Assembly (NCBI RefSeq): GCF_036565765.1
Contig: NZ_DATCXP010000106.1
Length of the DNA stretch: 21,930 nucleotides
Strand: one strand, 5' to 3'
Source: Terrimesophilobacter sp036565765
GTDB lineage: Bacteria; Actinomycetota; Actinomycetes; Actinomycetales; Microbacteriaceae
Positions within the stretch are counted from its first letter, which is position 1. Every line of letters starts with the position of its first letter. A program made the position numbers and the translations under genes. Shown piece after piece: positions 7,860-14,532 of this stretch. Below the pieces are notes generated by a model. It did no database searches. It was not told the origin of the DNA and saw only the letters and a list, made by a program, of their open reading frames with translations.

Positions 7860-8330
7860 ATGTACGACATCACCCCATGTCTCTGGTTCGATCGTGAGGC
7901 AGAGGAAGCAGCAGGCTACTACGTCTCGATCTTCGATAGTTCCGAGATCCTCGAGATCTCCCGTTATGGCGAAGGGGCTCCGCTGCCCGCAGGAACCGCG
8001 CTCGTCGTCTCCTTCGCGATCGACGGGAGGAAGTTCATGGCGCTCAACGGCGGTCCCGCGTTCGCGTTCAACGAGGCCGTCTCCTTCTACGTCAACGCCA
8101 GGACGCAGGCCGACATAGACCGCCTGTGGGCCGCGCTGACGCGCGATGGCGGTGAGCCGGGCCGATGCGGATGGCTCAAGGACAAGTACGGAGTCTCCTG
8201 GCAGATCGTCCCGCCGATCCTCACCGAACTGCTGAGCGATCCGGATCAGGAAAAGGCCGGGCGCGTCATGCAGGCGATGCTGGGCATGGGCAAGCTCGAC
8301 ATCGCCGAACTGGAGGCGGCCGCGCGGTAG
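7860..8330 (+). CDS. PhnB-like VOC-family protein (3-dmu-9_3-mt type)
   Basis: Predicted 156 aa. It opens with the characteristic ITPCLWFDREAEEAAGYYVSIF and then SSEILEISRYG, FAIDGRKFMALNGGPAFAFNEAVSFYV, and ends GRCGWLKDKYGVSWQIVPPIL, the hallmark pattern of the PhnB/3-demethylubiquinone methyltransferase-like glyoxalase superfamily. These are small cytoplasmic dimers with a vicinal-oxygen-chelate fold; most actinobacterial members have no assigned substrate and are not true ubiquinone methyltransferases. It is monocistronic: 83 nt after gap, with its own promoter and ribosome site, and convergent with the GNAT gene 21 nt downstream. Confidence 0.88.
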   Translation: MYDITPCLWFDREAEEAAGYYVSIFDSSEILEISRYGEGAPLPAGTALVVSFAIDGRKFMALNGGPAFAFNEAVSFYVNARTQADIDRLWAALTRDGGEPGRCGWLKDKYGVSWQIVPPILTELLSDPDQEKAGRVMQAMLGMGKLDIAELEAAAR

Positions 8331-8351
8331 GCGGCTCGCTGCGACCGGGAA

Positions 8352-8945
8352 CTACAGATCGAGCCGCATGAGCGCACGGCCGGGAGTCGGCCGAGCCTGA
8401 ACCGCGAACCCGGCCTGCTCGAACAGCGATACCGAGCCGTGATACAACTCTGCAGAACTCACCTTCGGCTTCTGCGCCACGTCGATCGGGTAGCCCTCCA
8501 GAACGCGAGCGCCGTGCTCCCTGGCCCAGGCGACAGCGGCCGTCACGAGCGCCCGGCTCACCCCGCGACGCCGGTAACCGGTTCGGACGACGAAGCAGCT
8601 GACCGACCAGACGGAGTCGTCCTGCGCGGCCTCTGTGCTCGCGAGAGTGACGACCTTCGAGCGGAGGATGACCGGATAGGCGGGCCGCGGCTCCACCGCG
8701 CACCAGCCGACCGGCTCACCGTCAAGGTAGGCGATGAGGCCCGGCGGCAGTGGCGAATTCGCCGTCTGGTCGTGCAGTCGCGAGCTCTTCTCCTCGACCG
8801 AGGTCGCCCACCACTCGGCGTTCGGCATCTTGAAGAACTGGCACCAGCAACGCGCGGGATCGCCTCGCGTTCCGAACACGACCTCGACATCCGCCCACGG
8901 CGCCTCTGCAATCGATACGACTGCGATCCCGGAGGCTGCGACCAT
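8352..8945 (-). CDS. GNAT-family N-acetyltransferase
   Basis: Predicted 197 aa from the ATG at 8943-8945. The acetyl-CoA site is visible as SVSCFVVRTGYRRRGVSRALVTAAVAWAREHG (R-x-x-x-R-x-G-V/I-S/A pattern), preceded by the beta-strand GLIAYLDGEPVGWCAVEPR. An N-terminal CWCQFFKMPNAEWW stretch is typical of a subgroup of actinobacterial GNATs annotated only generically. The C-terminus (HGSVSLFEQAGFAV) is the usual GNAT ending, in which the aromatic/Gly motif packs on CoA. Acetyl transfer from acetyl-CoA to an amine is expected; the substrate is unknown. The start is set by a TATCGT box 6 nt upstream (leaderless). Confidence 0.88.
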   Translation of the reverse strand: MVAASGIAVVSIAEAPWADVEVVFGTRGDPARCWCQFFKMPNAEWWATSVEEKSSRLHDQTANSPLPPGLIAYLDGEPVGWCAVEPRPAYPVILRSKVVTLASTEAAQDDSVWSVSCFVVRTGYRRRGVSRALVTAAVAWAREHGARVLEGYPIDVAQKPKVSSAELYHGSVSLFEQAGFAVQARPTPGRALMRLDL

Positions 8946-8980
8946 GCATCGACGATACTCATGCGCTCTAGGATCGGGGA
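8946..8980. promoter_or_regulatory. Interlocked divergent leaderless promoters
   Basis: The 35-bp gap holds two -10 boxes pointing outwards: TATCGT on the minus strand (8952-8957, 6 nt from the ATG at 8945) and TAGGAT on the plus strand (8969-8974, 6 nt from ATG 8981). Each -10 lies inside the other promoter's spacer, so polymerase binding should be mutually exclusive. No good -35 on either strand. Confidence 0.6.
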
Positions 8981-9529
8981 ATGGCCAGAGGAAAATCCGT
9001 CAGAATGGTCGCGCTTCTGCGCGGCGTCAATGTCGGAGGGGTCACGGTCACGAGCGCAGCCCTCGCCACGATGTTCGCAGAGGAGGGCTTCGAGAACGTC
9101 CGCACCGTTCTTGCCAGCGGGAATGTCGCGTTCGACGCCCCGGGAGCCAGGGATGCCGAGGGGCTGAAGGCGAGGATCGAATCCGCGCTCGAGCGGACGT
9201 TCGGCTACGACGCATGGATCGTGCTGCTGGCCCGGCAGCGGTTGGCCCGGATCGCCGACGCGTACCCGTTCCCGCGCACCGATGGGACCGACCAGCCGTA
9301 CGTGGTGTTCTTCTCGAGCGCCGCCATAGCCGACGAGTTGATGGCGGAGGCTCCCGGGCTGCTGCTCGACGTCGAGGCTCTCGAGGCTGGTGACGACGTG
9401 CTGTACTGGCGTGTCCCCCGGGGGTCGACGCTCCGCACGCCGTTCGCGAAGCTGCTCGCGAAACCGCGCTTCAAGGCCCACCTGACGACCAGGAATCTCC
9501 GAACAGTCGAGAAGCTCGCGACGGCGTAG
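8981..9529 (+). CDS. DUF1697 family protein
   Basis: Predicted 182 aa. The opening VRMVALLRGVNVGG, then FENVRTVLASGNVAFDAPG and the C-terminal TPFAKLLAKPRFKAHLTTRNLRTVEKLA are the diagnostic blocks of DUF1697 proteins, small cytoplasmic proteins widespread in actinobacteria with no established biochemical role. Length is normal for the family. The start ATG 8981 is supported by the TAGGAT box 6 nt upstream; a second Met nine residues in is less likely. The gene ends 9 nt before a convergent VOC gene, with no clear terminator between. Confidence 0.9.
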   Translation: MARGKSVRMVALLRGVNVGGVTVTSAALATMFAEEGFENVRTVLASGNVAFDAPGARDAEGLKARIESALERTFGYDAWIVLLARQRLARIADAYPFPRTDGTDQPYVVFFSSAAIADELMAEAPGLLLDVEALEAGDDVLYWRVPRGSTLRTPFAKLLAKPRFKAHLTTRNLRTVEKLATA

Positions 9530-9538
9530 GGACCGGTC

Positions 9539-9778
9539 TCACTCGCGCGGAGGCACCTCCTGGAGCGTCCAGGTGTTGCCGTCAGGATCGGCGAAGCTCA
9601 CGAACCGGCCCCAGGCAAGGTCCTGGACGTCACTCGCCGCGACCCCGTGGTCGAGGAGGTGCTGGCGGGCGGCATCCGCGTCGGGGACGACGACCTGGAT
9701 GCTGTCCTGCGTTCCTGGCGCCTTCGCGCGATCGACGTCGGTGACGGGCACGAAGACGCGTTCGATTTTCCAATCCAT
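9539..9778 (-). CDS. VOC-family protein with an internal in-frame deletion (possible pseudogene)
   Basis: Predicted 79 aa, against ~125-140 for this glyoxalase/bleomycin-resistance-like subgroup. The first 20 residues, MDWKIERVFVPVTDVDRAKA, are the usual start, which normally runs on as FYxxxLGF and ~40 more residues. Here it jumps to PGTQDSIQVVVPDADAARQH, the start of the second half, and ends normally with GRFVSFADPDGNTWTLQEVP. About 45-50 codons of the first beta-alpha-beta module are missing, with the join near 9719. The frame, ribosome site (complement of bases around 9786-9793, GGAAAGGAAG) and promoter box appear intact, so it may still be made, but the metal/substrate site should be disrupted. 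Probably a recent deletion. Confidence 0.7.
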   Translation of the reverse strand: MDWKIERVFVPVTDVDRAKAPGTQDSIQVVVPDADAARQHLLDHGVAASDVQDLAWGRFVSFADPDGNTWTLQEVPPRE

Positions 9779-9918
9779 CGTCCGCTTCCTTTCCGTTGTG
9801 GTTCTCGTTGCTCTCGGGAATGGATGCTTCCGGCCACCCTAAAACCTGGGTAGGACACTGGACAATGCCCGGGCGGAGTGCAATTGTGAACACCGTACAC
9901 ATCAGAGAGGAGCCTGAC
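9779..9918. promoter_or_regulatory. Divergent intergenic region between two VOC genes
   Basis: 140 bp. Minus strand: TAGGGT (complement of 9836-9841) is a candidate -10 for the truncated VOC. Plus strand: GACAAT at 9861-9866 is a candidate -10, and AGAGAGGAG at 9904-9912 is a strong ribosome site for ATG 9919. Base content is locally less GC-rich than the genes. No repeat stands out. Confidence 0.35.
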
Positions 9919-10308
9919 ATGCTCACAATAAGCCACGCATTCAGCGGGTTCAGCGTCGACGACATCGACGCGGCCAGGAAGTTCTACGGCGAGGTCCTCG
10001 GGCTGAAAGCCGTGCCGGGGGAGATGGGCGAGCTTCAGATCGCCCTCCCCGGCGGCCACGAGGTGTTCGTCTACCCCAAGCCCGACCATGAGCCCGCGAC
10101 GTTCACGATCCTGAACTTCGTCGTGAGCGACATCGACGCCGCCGTCGACGAGTTGAACGCCTCCGGCATCGCGACGAAGATCTATGACGACCCGGACCTG
10201 CCCACCGACGAGAAGGGCGTCGCGCGGGGCAAGGAAGCGGGGCAAGGGCCGGACATCGCCTGGTTCAAGGACCCGGCGGGCAACGTGCTCTCCGTGCTCA
10301 CGACCTGA
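9919..10308 (+). CDS. VOC-family (glyoxalase-like) protein
   Basis: Predicted 129 aa, full length for the family. ATG 9919 follows AGAGAGGAG; the longer upstream frame lacks a ribosome site. Two beta-alpha-beta-beta-beta modules are visible: SHAFSGFSVDDIDAARKFYG with LGLKAVPGEMGELQIALPGG, then TFTILNFVVSDIDAAVDELN through DIAWFKDPAGNVLSVL. The D-P-A/D-G-N-x-L-x-V/L end is diagnostic. Possible metal ligands (His in SHAF, Glu in GELQ) cannot be confirmed without a structure. The substrate is unknown. It is monocistronic, between the truncated VOC (divergent) and the J-domain gene. Confidence 0.88.
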   Translation: MLTISHAFSGFSVDDIDAARKFYGEVLGLKAVPGEMGELQIALPGGHEVFVYPKPDHEPATFTILNFVVSDIDAAVDELNASGIATKIYDDPDLPTDEKGVARGKEAGQGPDIAWFKDPAGNVLSVLTT

Positions 10309-10386
10309 TTCAGGGAGCTCGAGCCGGTATCGTCATATCCTGAAGCGGCGCGCTCGCGCGTCGCACCACCCGCCCCCGACCAGGAA

Positions 10387-11301
10387 ATGCCGTTCAGGAT
10401 GCCCGACAGTCCGGCCTCGCCGACTCCCTATGAGATCCTCGGCGTCGCCGCGACCGCCAGCCAGGCTGAACTCCGACGCGCCTATCGGCGGCTGCTGCGG
10501 GAGACCCATCCGGACACCGGTGGCAGCCCCGCACGCTTCCACGCCGTACAGCGGGCATGGGAGCGGATCGGCGACCCGACGGCTCGCAGCGCCTGGGACA
10601 ACGGGCACCCGGCACGCGGTGCCGAGGAGGCACCCTCTGCTCAGAGCGCCCGACGGCCGGAGGGCTCTTCTCTGAGGGCGCGTTCCTACGGGCATCCCGG
10701 CGGGCAGGCGCGCGAGCGGTTCCTCGGCCTCATGCGCGAGTGGGCCGGCCGCGGTTCGGCGCTCCCCGACCCGTACGATGCGGCGCTCGTCCGCTCCGCC
10801 CCGCGGGAGATCCGGCACCTTCTCGCCGACGCTCTCGCCGAGGAGGCCACGGCGAGAGCCGTCTCGACTCTCGGCATCGGCTACACGATCTGGAACGGCG
10901 TGCAGGCCGCGAACGGCAGGATCGACCACGTCGTACTCGGACCGGCCGGCCTCTTCGCGATCATGTCCGAGGACTGGGGGAGCGGGCTTCGGATCGTGCG
11001 CGGGGAGCTCGAGGGAGACGGGCTCGAGCCGGGTGAGATGCCGGTCCGCGCCCTGTCCCGTAGGGCTCGGGCTCTCGGGCGTGCGCTGCGCGTGCGATTC
11101 ACGACCATGCTCATCGTCGTGCCGGATGACTCACTCGCGGAAGCCGTGGCCCTCATCGGCCGGAAGGGCGATCTGGCGGTCGTCCGGCTCTCCGTGCTTC
11201 CGAAGCTGCTGCGCGACGGCATCGGCAAGGGCGAGCGCCTCAGCATCGAATCCGTCTTCGACGTGCGCACGCGGCTGCAGCAGGGCATCCGATTCGTCTG
11301 A
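10387..11301 (+). CDS. J-domain protein with C-terminal NERD-like domain
   Basis: Predicted 304 aa. The J domain spans residues ~13-72 with the HPD motif at 41-43 (PYEILGVAATASQAELRRAY, then HPDTGG). After a Pro/Gly/Ser-rich linker (~75-105), residues ~130-215 look like a NERD (nuclease-related) domain: GYTIWNGVQ followed by GRIDHVVLGPAGLFAIMSEDW. The Asp of IDH (180) is kept, but the Lys normally found in the SK-x-W block is Glu195 (SEDW), so nuclease activity is doubtful. It should recruit DnaK through HPD. The start could also be ATG 10399; neither has a good ribosome site. TATCCT at 10336-10341 is a candidate -10. No dnaK or grpE is nearby. Confidence 0.8.
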   Translation: MPFRMPDSPASPTPYEILGVAATASQAELRRAYRRLLRETHPDTGGSPARFHAVQRAWERIGDPTARSAWDNGHPARGAEEAPSAQSARRPEGSSLRARSYGHPGGQARERFLGLMREWAGRGSALPDPYDAALVRSAPREIRHLLADALAEEATARAVSTLGIGYTIWNGVQAANGRIDHVVLGPAGLFAIMSEDWGSGLRIVRGELEGDGLEPGEMPVRALSRRARALGRALRVRFTTMLIVVPDDSLAEAVALIGRKGDLAVVRLSVLPKLLRDGIGKGERLSIESVFDVRTRLQQGIRFV

Positions 11302-11319
11302 CAGGTCGGCCGCTGCTGC

Positions 11320-11361
11320 AAGACTGGTCCGATGACCGATCTCACATCCGCCTGCCGGTGA
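11320..11361 (+). other. Candidate leaderless 9-codon leader ORF ahead of the sigma gene
   Basis: AAGACT (11320-11325) lies exactly 6 nt before ATG 11332, the same geometry as the other leaderless promoters in this window. The ATG opens a short frame, MTDLTSACR, ending TGA at 11359-11361, 13 nt before the sigma factor ATG. The sigma gene itself has no good ribosome site, so its translation could depend on the short ORF. No direct evidence of expression. Confidence 0.35.
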
Positions 11362-11374
11362 GCGTCTACAGGGT

Positions 11375-11854
11375 ATGAGGCAGGAGAGGGAGCCGTTCGA
11401 GCGGGTCGTCGCCGAGCACGGGGCGACCGTGCTTCGCGTGTGCCGCGCCATTCTCGGGATTCACGACGCCGACGACGCGTGGTCGGAGACGTTTCTCTCG
11501 GCGCTGGAGGCGTACCCCCGGCTGCCGGATGGGGCGAATGTGCAGGCCTGGCTCGTCACCATCGCGCACCGGAAGGCGGTCGACGTGATCCGGATGCGCA
11601 ATCGCGCACCGATCCCGGTCGCCGACCTCCCGGAACGGCCCAGTCTGCGAGGGCTCCCGGGCGCCGGGGATGTCTGGACGGCAGTCGCTGCGCTGCCCGA
11701 CCGGCAGCGGAAGGCGGTTGCCTACCACTACCTCGGCGGGCTTCCCCATCGCGAGGTCGCCGCACTGATCGGCGGAACGGAGTCCGCCGTGCGCCGCGCC
11801 TCAGCGGACGGTATCGCGAGCCTGCGCAGACACTACATCGAAGAAGGAGAGTGA
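11375..11854 (+). CDS. ECF-type RNA polymerase sigma factor
   Basis: Predicted 159 aa. Region 2 runs ~residues 8-75: HGATVLRVCRAILGIHDADDAWSE, TFLSALEAYPRL and NVQAWLVTIAHRKAVDVIR, the usual D-A-D/E-D..W/F-x-x-x...W-L-x-x-I-A/AxN..D pattern. After a short linker, region 4 (DVWTAVAALPDRQRKAVAYHYLGGLPHREVAALIGGTESAVRRA) carries the -35-binding helix-turn-helix. At ~160 aa it is short and has no anti-sigma gene next to it. It precedes two DNA alkylation-repair genes: the ogt start is 6 nt after its stop and the ogt ribosome site lies inside its last codons. A role in controlling alkylation repair is inference. Start ATG 11375 is the only one available before an in-frame stop at 11333. Confidence 0.85.
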   Translation: MRQEREPFERVVAEHGATVLRVCRAILGIHDADDAWSETFLSALEAYPRLPDGANVQAWLVTIAHRKAVDVIRMRNRAPIPVADLPERPSLRGLPGAGDVWTAVAALPDRQRKAVAYHYLGGLPHREVAALIGGTESAVRRASADGIASLRRHYIEEGE

Positions 11855-11860
11855 CGAACC

Positions 11861-12463
11861 ATGACGAACACCGAAGTCCTGGAACCCCTGGAGAGGGTGG
11901 AGCCTGATGAGCTTGCGCGCCTGCACACCGCACTCGAGAAGGAGTCGGCGGCGCGCGGCATCCTCGACATCGCCTACCGCACGATCGACACGCCGGTCGG
12001 CGTGCTTCTGCTCGCTGCGACGGAACGCGGCATCGTGCGGGTGGCCTTCGAAAGCGAAGGCCACGACGCTGTCCTTGCGGTGCTTGCCGACAAGGTGAGC
12101 CCGCGCATCCTCAAGTCGCCGCGCCGACTCGACGCGCCGGCCACGGAACTCGACGAGTACTTCGCCGGTCGGCGCACGGCATTCGACCTGCCGCTCGACC
12201 TCAGCCTGTCGAAGGGCTTCCGCAGGGACGTGCTCGAACACCTGAGGAACATCGGCTACGGGCATACGGAGAGCTACTCGGAGGTGGCGCTGGCGGCGGG
12301 CAATCCGAGGGCTGTGCGCGCGGTCGGCTCCGCCTGCGCCACGAATCCGCTGCCGGTGGTCGTTCCCTGCCACCGTGTCCTGCGCTCCGATGGTTCGCTC
12401 GGCGGATACCTGGGCGGCCTCGAGGCGAAGCGCACGCTGCTCGCACTGGAGGCCGCGGCGTGA
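11861..12463 (+). CDS. ogt: Methylated-DNA--[protein]-cysteine S-methyltransferase with N-terminal extension
   Basis: Predicted 200 aa; typical Ogt is ~165. Residues ~38-200 are the enzyme: YRTIDTPVGVLLLAATERGI, LDEYFAGRRTAFDLPLDL, the HTH-like GHTESYSEVALAAGNPRAVRAVG and the active site VVPCHRVLRSDGSLGGYLGG with acceptor Cys170 in PCHR. It moves O6-alkyl groups from guanine to Cys170 and is thereby inactivated. The first ~35 residues are an acidic, probably helical extension (EPLERVEPDELARLHTALEK) not found in standard Ogt. Ribosome site AAGGAG is at 11844-11849 inside the sigma gene; the stop overlaps the GTG of tag (GTGA). The extension might bind the sigma factor (inference). Confidence 0.93.
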   Translation: MTNTEVLEPLERVEPDELARLHTALEKESAARGILDIAYRTIDTPVGVLLLAATERGIVRVAFESEGHDAVLAVLADKVSPRILKSPRRLDAPATELDEYFAGRRTAFDLPLDLSLSKGFRRDVLEHLRNIGYGHTESYSEVALAAGNPRAVRAVGSACATNPLPVVVPCHRVLRSDGSLGGYLGGLEAKRTLLALEAAA

Positions 12464-13050
12464 GCCTCGTCGTCGGTCCCGACGGCCTCGTACGGCCGGC
12501 CTGGGCCGCCACCGACCCCCTGCTGCGCGAGTACTACGACACGGAGTGGGGGATGCCCATCCGTTCCGAGCACGGGCTGTACGAACGGATCAGCCTCGAG
12601 GCGTTCCAGTCCGGGCTGTCCTGGGCCACCATCCTGCGCAAGCGCGAGGCGTTCCGCGCCGCGTTCTCCGGCTTCGACCCGGATGCCGTTGCCGAGTTCA
12701 CCGGGGCGGATGTCGACCGACTGCTCCTCGACGCCGGTATCGTGCGGAATCGCCTCAAGATCCTCGCGACGATCACCAATGCGAAGGCGACGATCGCGCT
12801 GCGCGAAGAAGGGGGCCTCGTCGACTTCGTCTGGTCCTTCCAGCCCGATACGACGCCCGCGCCGAAAGAGGGCGATGCGGTCATCACGAGCACAGCGGAG
12901 TCGACGGCGCTGGCGAAGGCGCTCCGCAGACGGGGCTTCGCCTTCGTCGGGCCGACGACCATGTACGCCCTCATGGAGGCGATCGGAATCGTGGACGCCC
13001 ACCCCGTCGCCAGTCACCGGCGCGGCAGTTCCGGCGTCTGGGCGCCGTAG
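12460..13050 (+). CDS. tag: DNA-3-methyladenine glycosylase I (Tag) lacking zinc-site residues
   Basis: Predicted 196 aa from GTG 12460, overlapping the ogt stop. It aligns by eye to E. coli Tag throughout: PLLREYYDTEWGMPIR, LEAFQSGLSWATILRKREAF, DAGIVRNRLKILATITNA, LVDFVWSF, LAKALRRRGFAFVGPTTMYALM. The catalytic Glu (E. coli Glu38) is Glu47 and the Trp46 equivalent is Trp55. The E. coli zinc ligands are not kept: Cys4 is Pro13, His17 is Tyr26 and the C-terminal DHVVGCC becomes DAHPVASHRRG. It removes 3-methyladenine as the first step of base excision repair, complementing Ogt, which repairs O6-alkylguanine. Last gene of the alkylation-repair operon. Confidence 0.93.
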   Translation: MSLVVGPDGLVRPAWAATDPLLREYYDTEWGMPIRSEHGLYERISLEAFQSGLSWATILRKREAFRAAFSGFDPDAVAEFTGADVDRLLLDAGIVRNRLKILATITNAKATIALREEGGLVDFVWSFQPDTTPAPKEGDAVITSTAESTALAKALRRRGFAFVGPTTMYALMEAIGIVDAHPVASHRRGSSGVWAP

Positions 13051-13110
13051 CGGGCAGGGCGGGGTGCGACTCTGGCAGTTCCCACCCGCCCCGGCTACAG
13101 TGGCCGAGGG

Positions 13111-14532
13111 ATGACAATGAAGCGGCGCACTTTTCTCCTCGGGACGGTGTCGGGTCTCTCGATGACGGCGCTTTCCGCGTGCACCCCGGAGCCGCCGCAG
13201 CCGAAACCCACGATCACGAACACGCGTTCGCGCATCCCTGCTCCTGCCGAGTTCCGGCGGGCGAGCTGGTCCACCGACCCCTTCTCGCGCGGATCCTTCA
13301 GCTATCAGGCCGTCGGCTCGACACCGGAGCACCGCGTGGCCCTGCGTCAGCCGGTGGGCGGCCGGATCTTCTTCGCAGGAGAGCACACCTCGGACGGCGA
13401 CCCAGGAACGGTGCAGGGCGCGGAGGCATCCGGGCATCGGGTGGCGACCGAGATCGATGTGATGGCGGACCCGGGGGACAGGGTCGCGATCGTCGGCGCC
13501 GGGATCGCGGGAGCGACTGCCGCAAGGCGGCTCTCGGATGCCGGGTTCTCGGTCGTGGTCATCGAGGGGCGGGACCGATCCGGCGGCCGCATCCATACCG
13601 TGAAGGACGACAAGGGGCGCACACCGATCGAACTGGGGGCCGCCTGGGTGCGCGACTCCTCCGGAAACGACCTGGTCGAGGAACTGACCGGGCTCGGGAT
13701 CGCGTCGAGCCGATTCGACTACCGGGCGGAATCGAGGGCTCTCGATGGGGCAGTCCTCACGCCGTCGACGGTCGGTCCGGATGCGGTGACGGCGGCCATC
13801 GGCTGGGCCGCACTCCAGCCGGCCGACCTGTCCATCGCCGATGCCGTCTCCGATTCCGGCGCATCCAAGCTGTCCTCGACTCCCGACGCCGACGGAGTGT
13901 CTGACCTCGACAGACTCGCCAGCTTCCTGACCACCGACGTCGTCATCGCCGCCGGAGCCGAGGCGGAGCGCCTGTCGTCCTGGTACGCAACCGATCCGAC
14001 GCTGGGCCACGACGACGACCGGCTCGTGCTCGGCGAGTACCAGAAGCTGATCGACGATCGATTGGAAGGCCTGGACATCCTCCCGACGAGTACCGTCTCG
14101 AGCGTGATCCACTCGGATAAGGGCGTCAGCCTCCGCCTGGCAAGGGGGGAGTCGCTCTCGGCGGATCGGGTCGTCATCACGGTTCCGCTCGGGGTGCTCA
14201 AGAGCGACTCGATCGAGTTCGACCCGCCCCTGCCGTTCGCGCACCGTGGCGCGATCGCCGCGCTGGGAATGGGGATGCAGGACAAGCTCGTCCTGCGCTT
14301 CGACAAGCCGTTCTGGTCGACGGATGCCACGGTGTGGACGGTCGTCGGCGACGGTGTGGACTTCCCGCTCTGGTTCAACGCGGAGCCGCTGACCGGGGAG
14401 CCGGTGCTGATCGCGCTGACCGGGGGCGACGATGCCGTGCGCCTGGCCGGGTTGAGCGATCAGAAGCTGATCGACGCGGCGCTCATGAGCCTCGAGCCGT
14501 TCGCGGACCCCGAACCGGCCGGGGGCGGCTGA
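13111..14532 (+). CDS. Tat-exported lipoprotein flavin amine oxidase, circularly permuted
   Basis: Predicted 473 aa (ATG 13117 is an alternative start with GAGGG 6 nt before it). Residues 4-24 are a twin-arginine lipoprotein signal: KRRTFLLG, lipobox LSAC with Cys24. Residues 48-115 (W53, DPFSRGSFSY 56-65, FFAGEHTS with Glu91, GTVQGAEASG) match the C-terminal FAD-covering segment of monoamine/polyamine oxidases. Only then comes the Rossmann motif VAIVGAGIAGATAARRL (GxGxxG 129-134), acidic Glu152 and SGGRIHTV, which normally start these enzymes. The body continues in the usual order (LGAAWV, RVVITVPLGVLKSD, FDPPLPFAHRGAIAALGMG) and stops at LEPFADPEPAGGG, just where the moved segment would begin. 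Likely an extracytoplasmic FAD amine oxidase; substrate unknown. The 3' end overlaps the convergent membrane-protein gene by 50 bp. Confidence 0.85.
   Translation: MTMKRRTFLLGTVSGLSMTALSACTPEPPQPKPTITNTRSRIPAPAEFRRASWSTDPFSRGSFSYQAVGSTPEHRVALRQPVGGRIFFAGEHTSDGDPGTVQGAEASGHRVATEIDVMADPGDRVAIVGAGIAGATAARRLSDAGFSVVVIEGRDRSGGRIHTVKDDKGRTPIELGAAWVRDSSGNDLVEELTGLGIASSRFDYRAESRALDGAVLTPSTVGPDAVTAAIGWAALQPADLSIADAVSDSGASKLSSTPDADGVSDLDRLASFLTTDVVIAAGAEAERLSSWYATDPTLGHDDDRLVLGEYQKLIDDRLEGLDILPTSTVSSVIHSDKGVSLRLARGESLSADRVVITVPLGVLKSDSIEFDPPLPFAHRGAIAALGMGMQDKLVLRFDKPFWSTDATVWTVVGDGVDFPLWFNAEPLTGEPVLIALTGGDDAVRLAGLSDQKLIDAALMSLEPFADPEPAGGG

Noticed and set aside
10304..10344. CCTGA/TCAGG repeats between the VOC and J-domain genes
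   Set aside because: Short, partly inside the VOC stop codon, and could arise by chance; no support for an operator.
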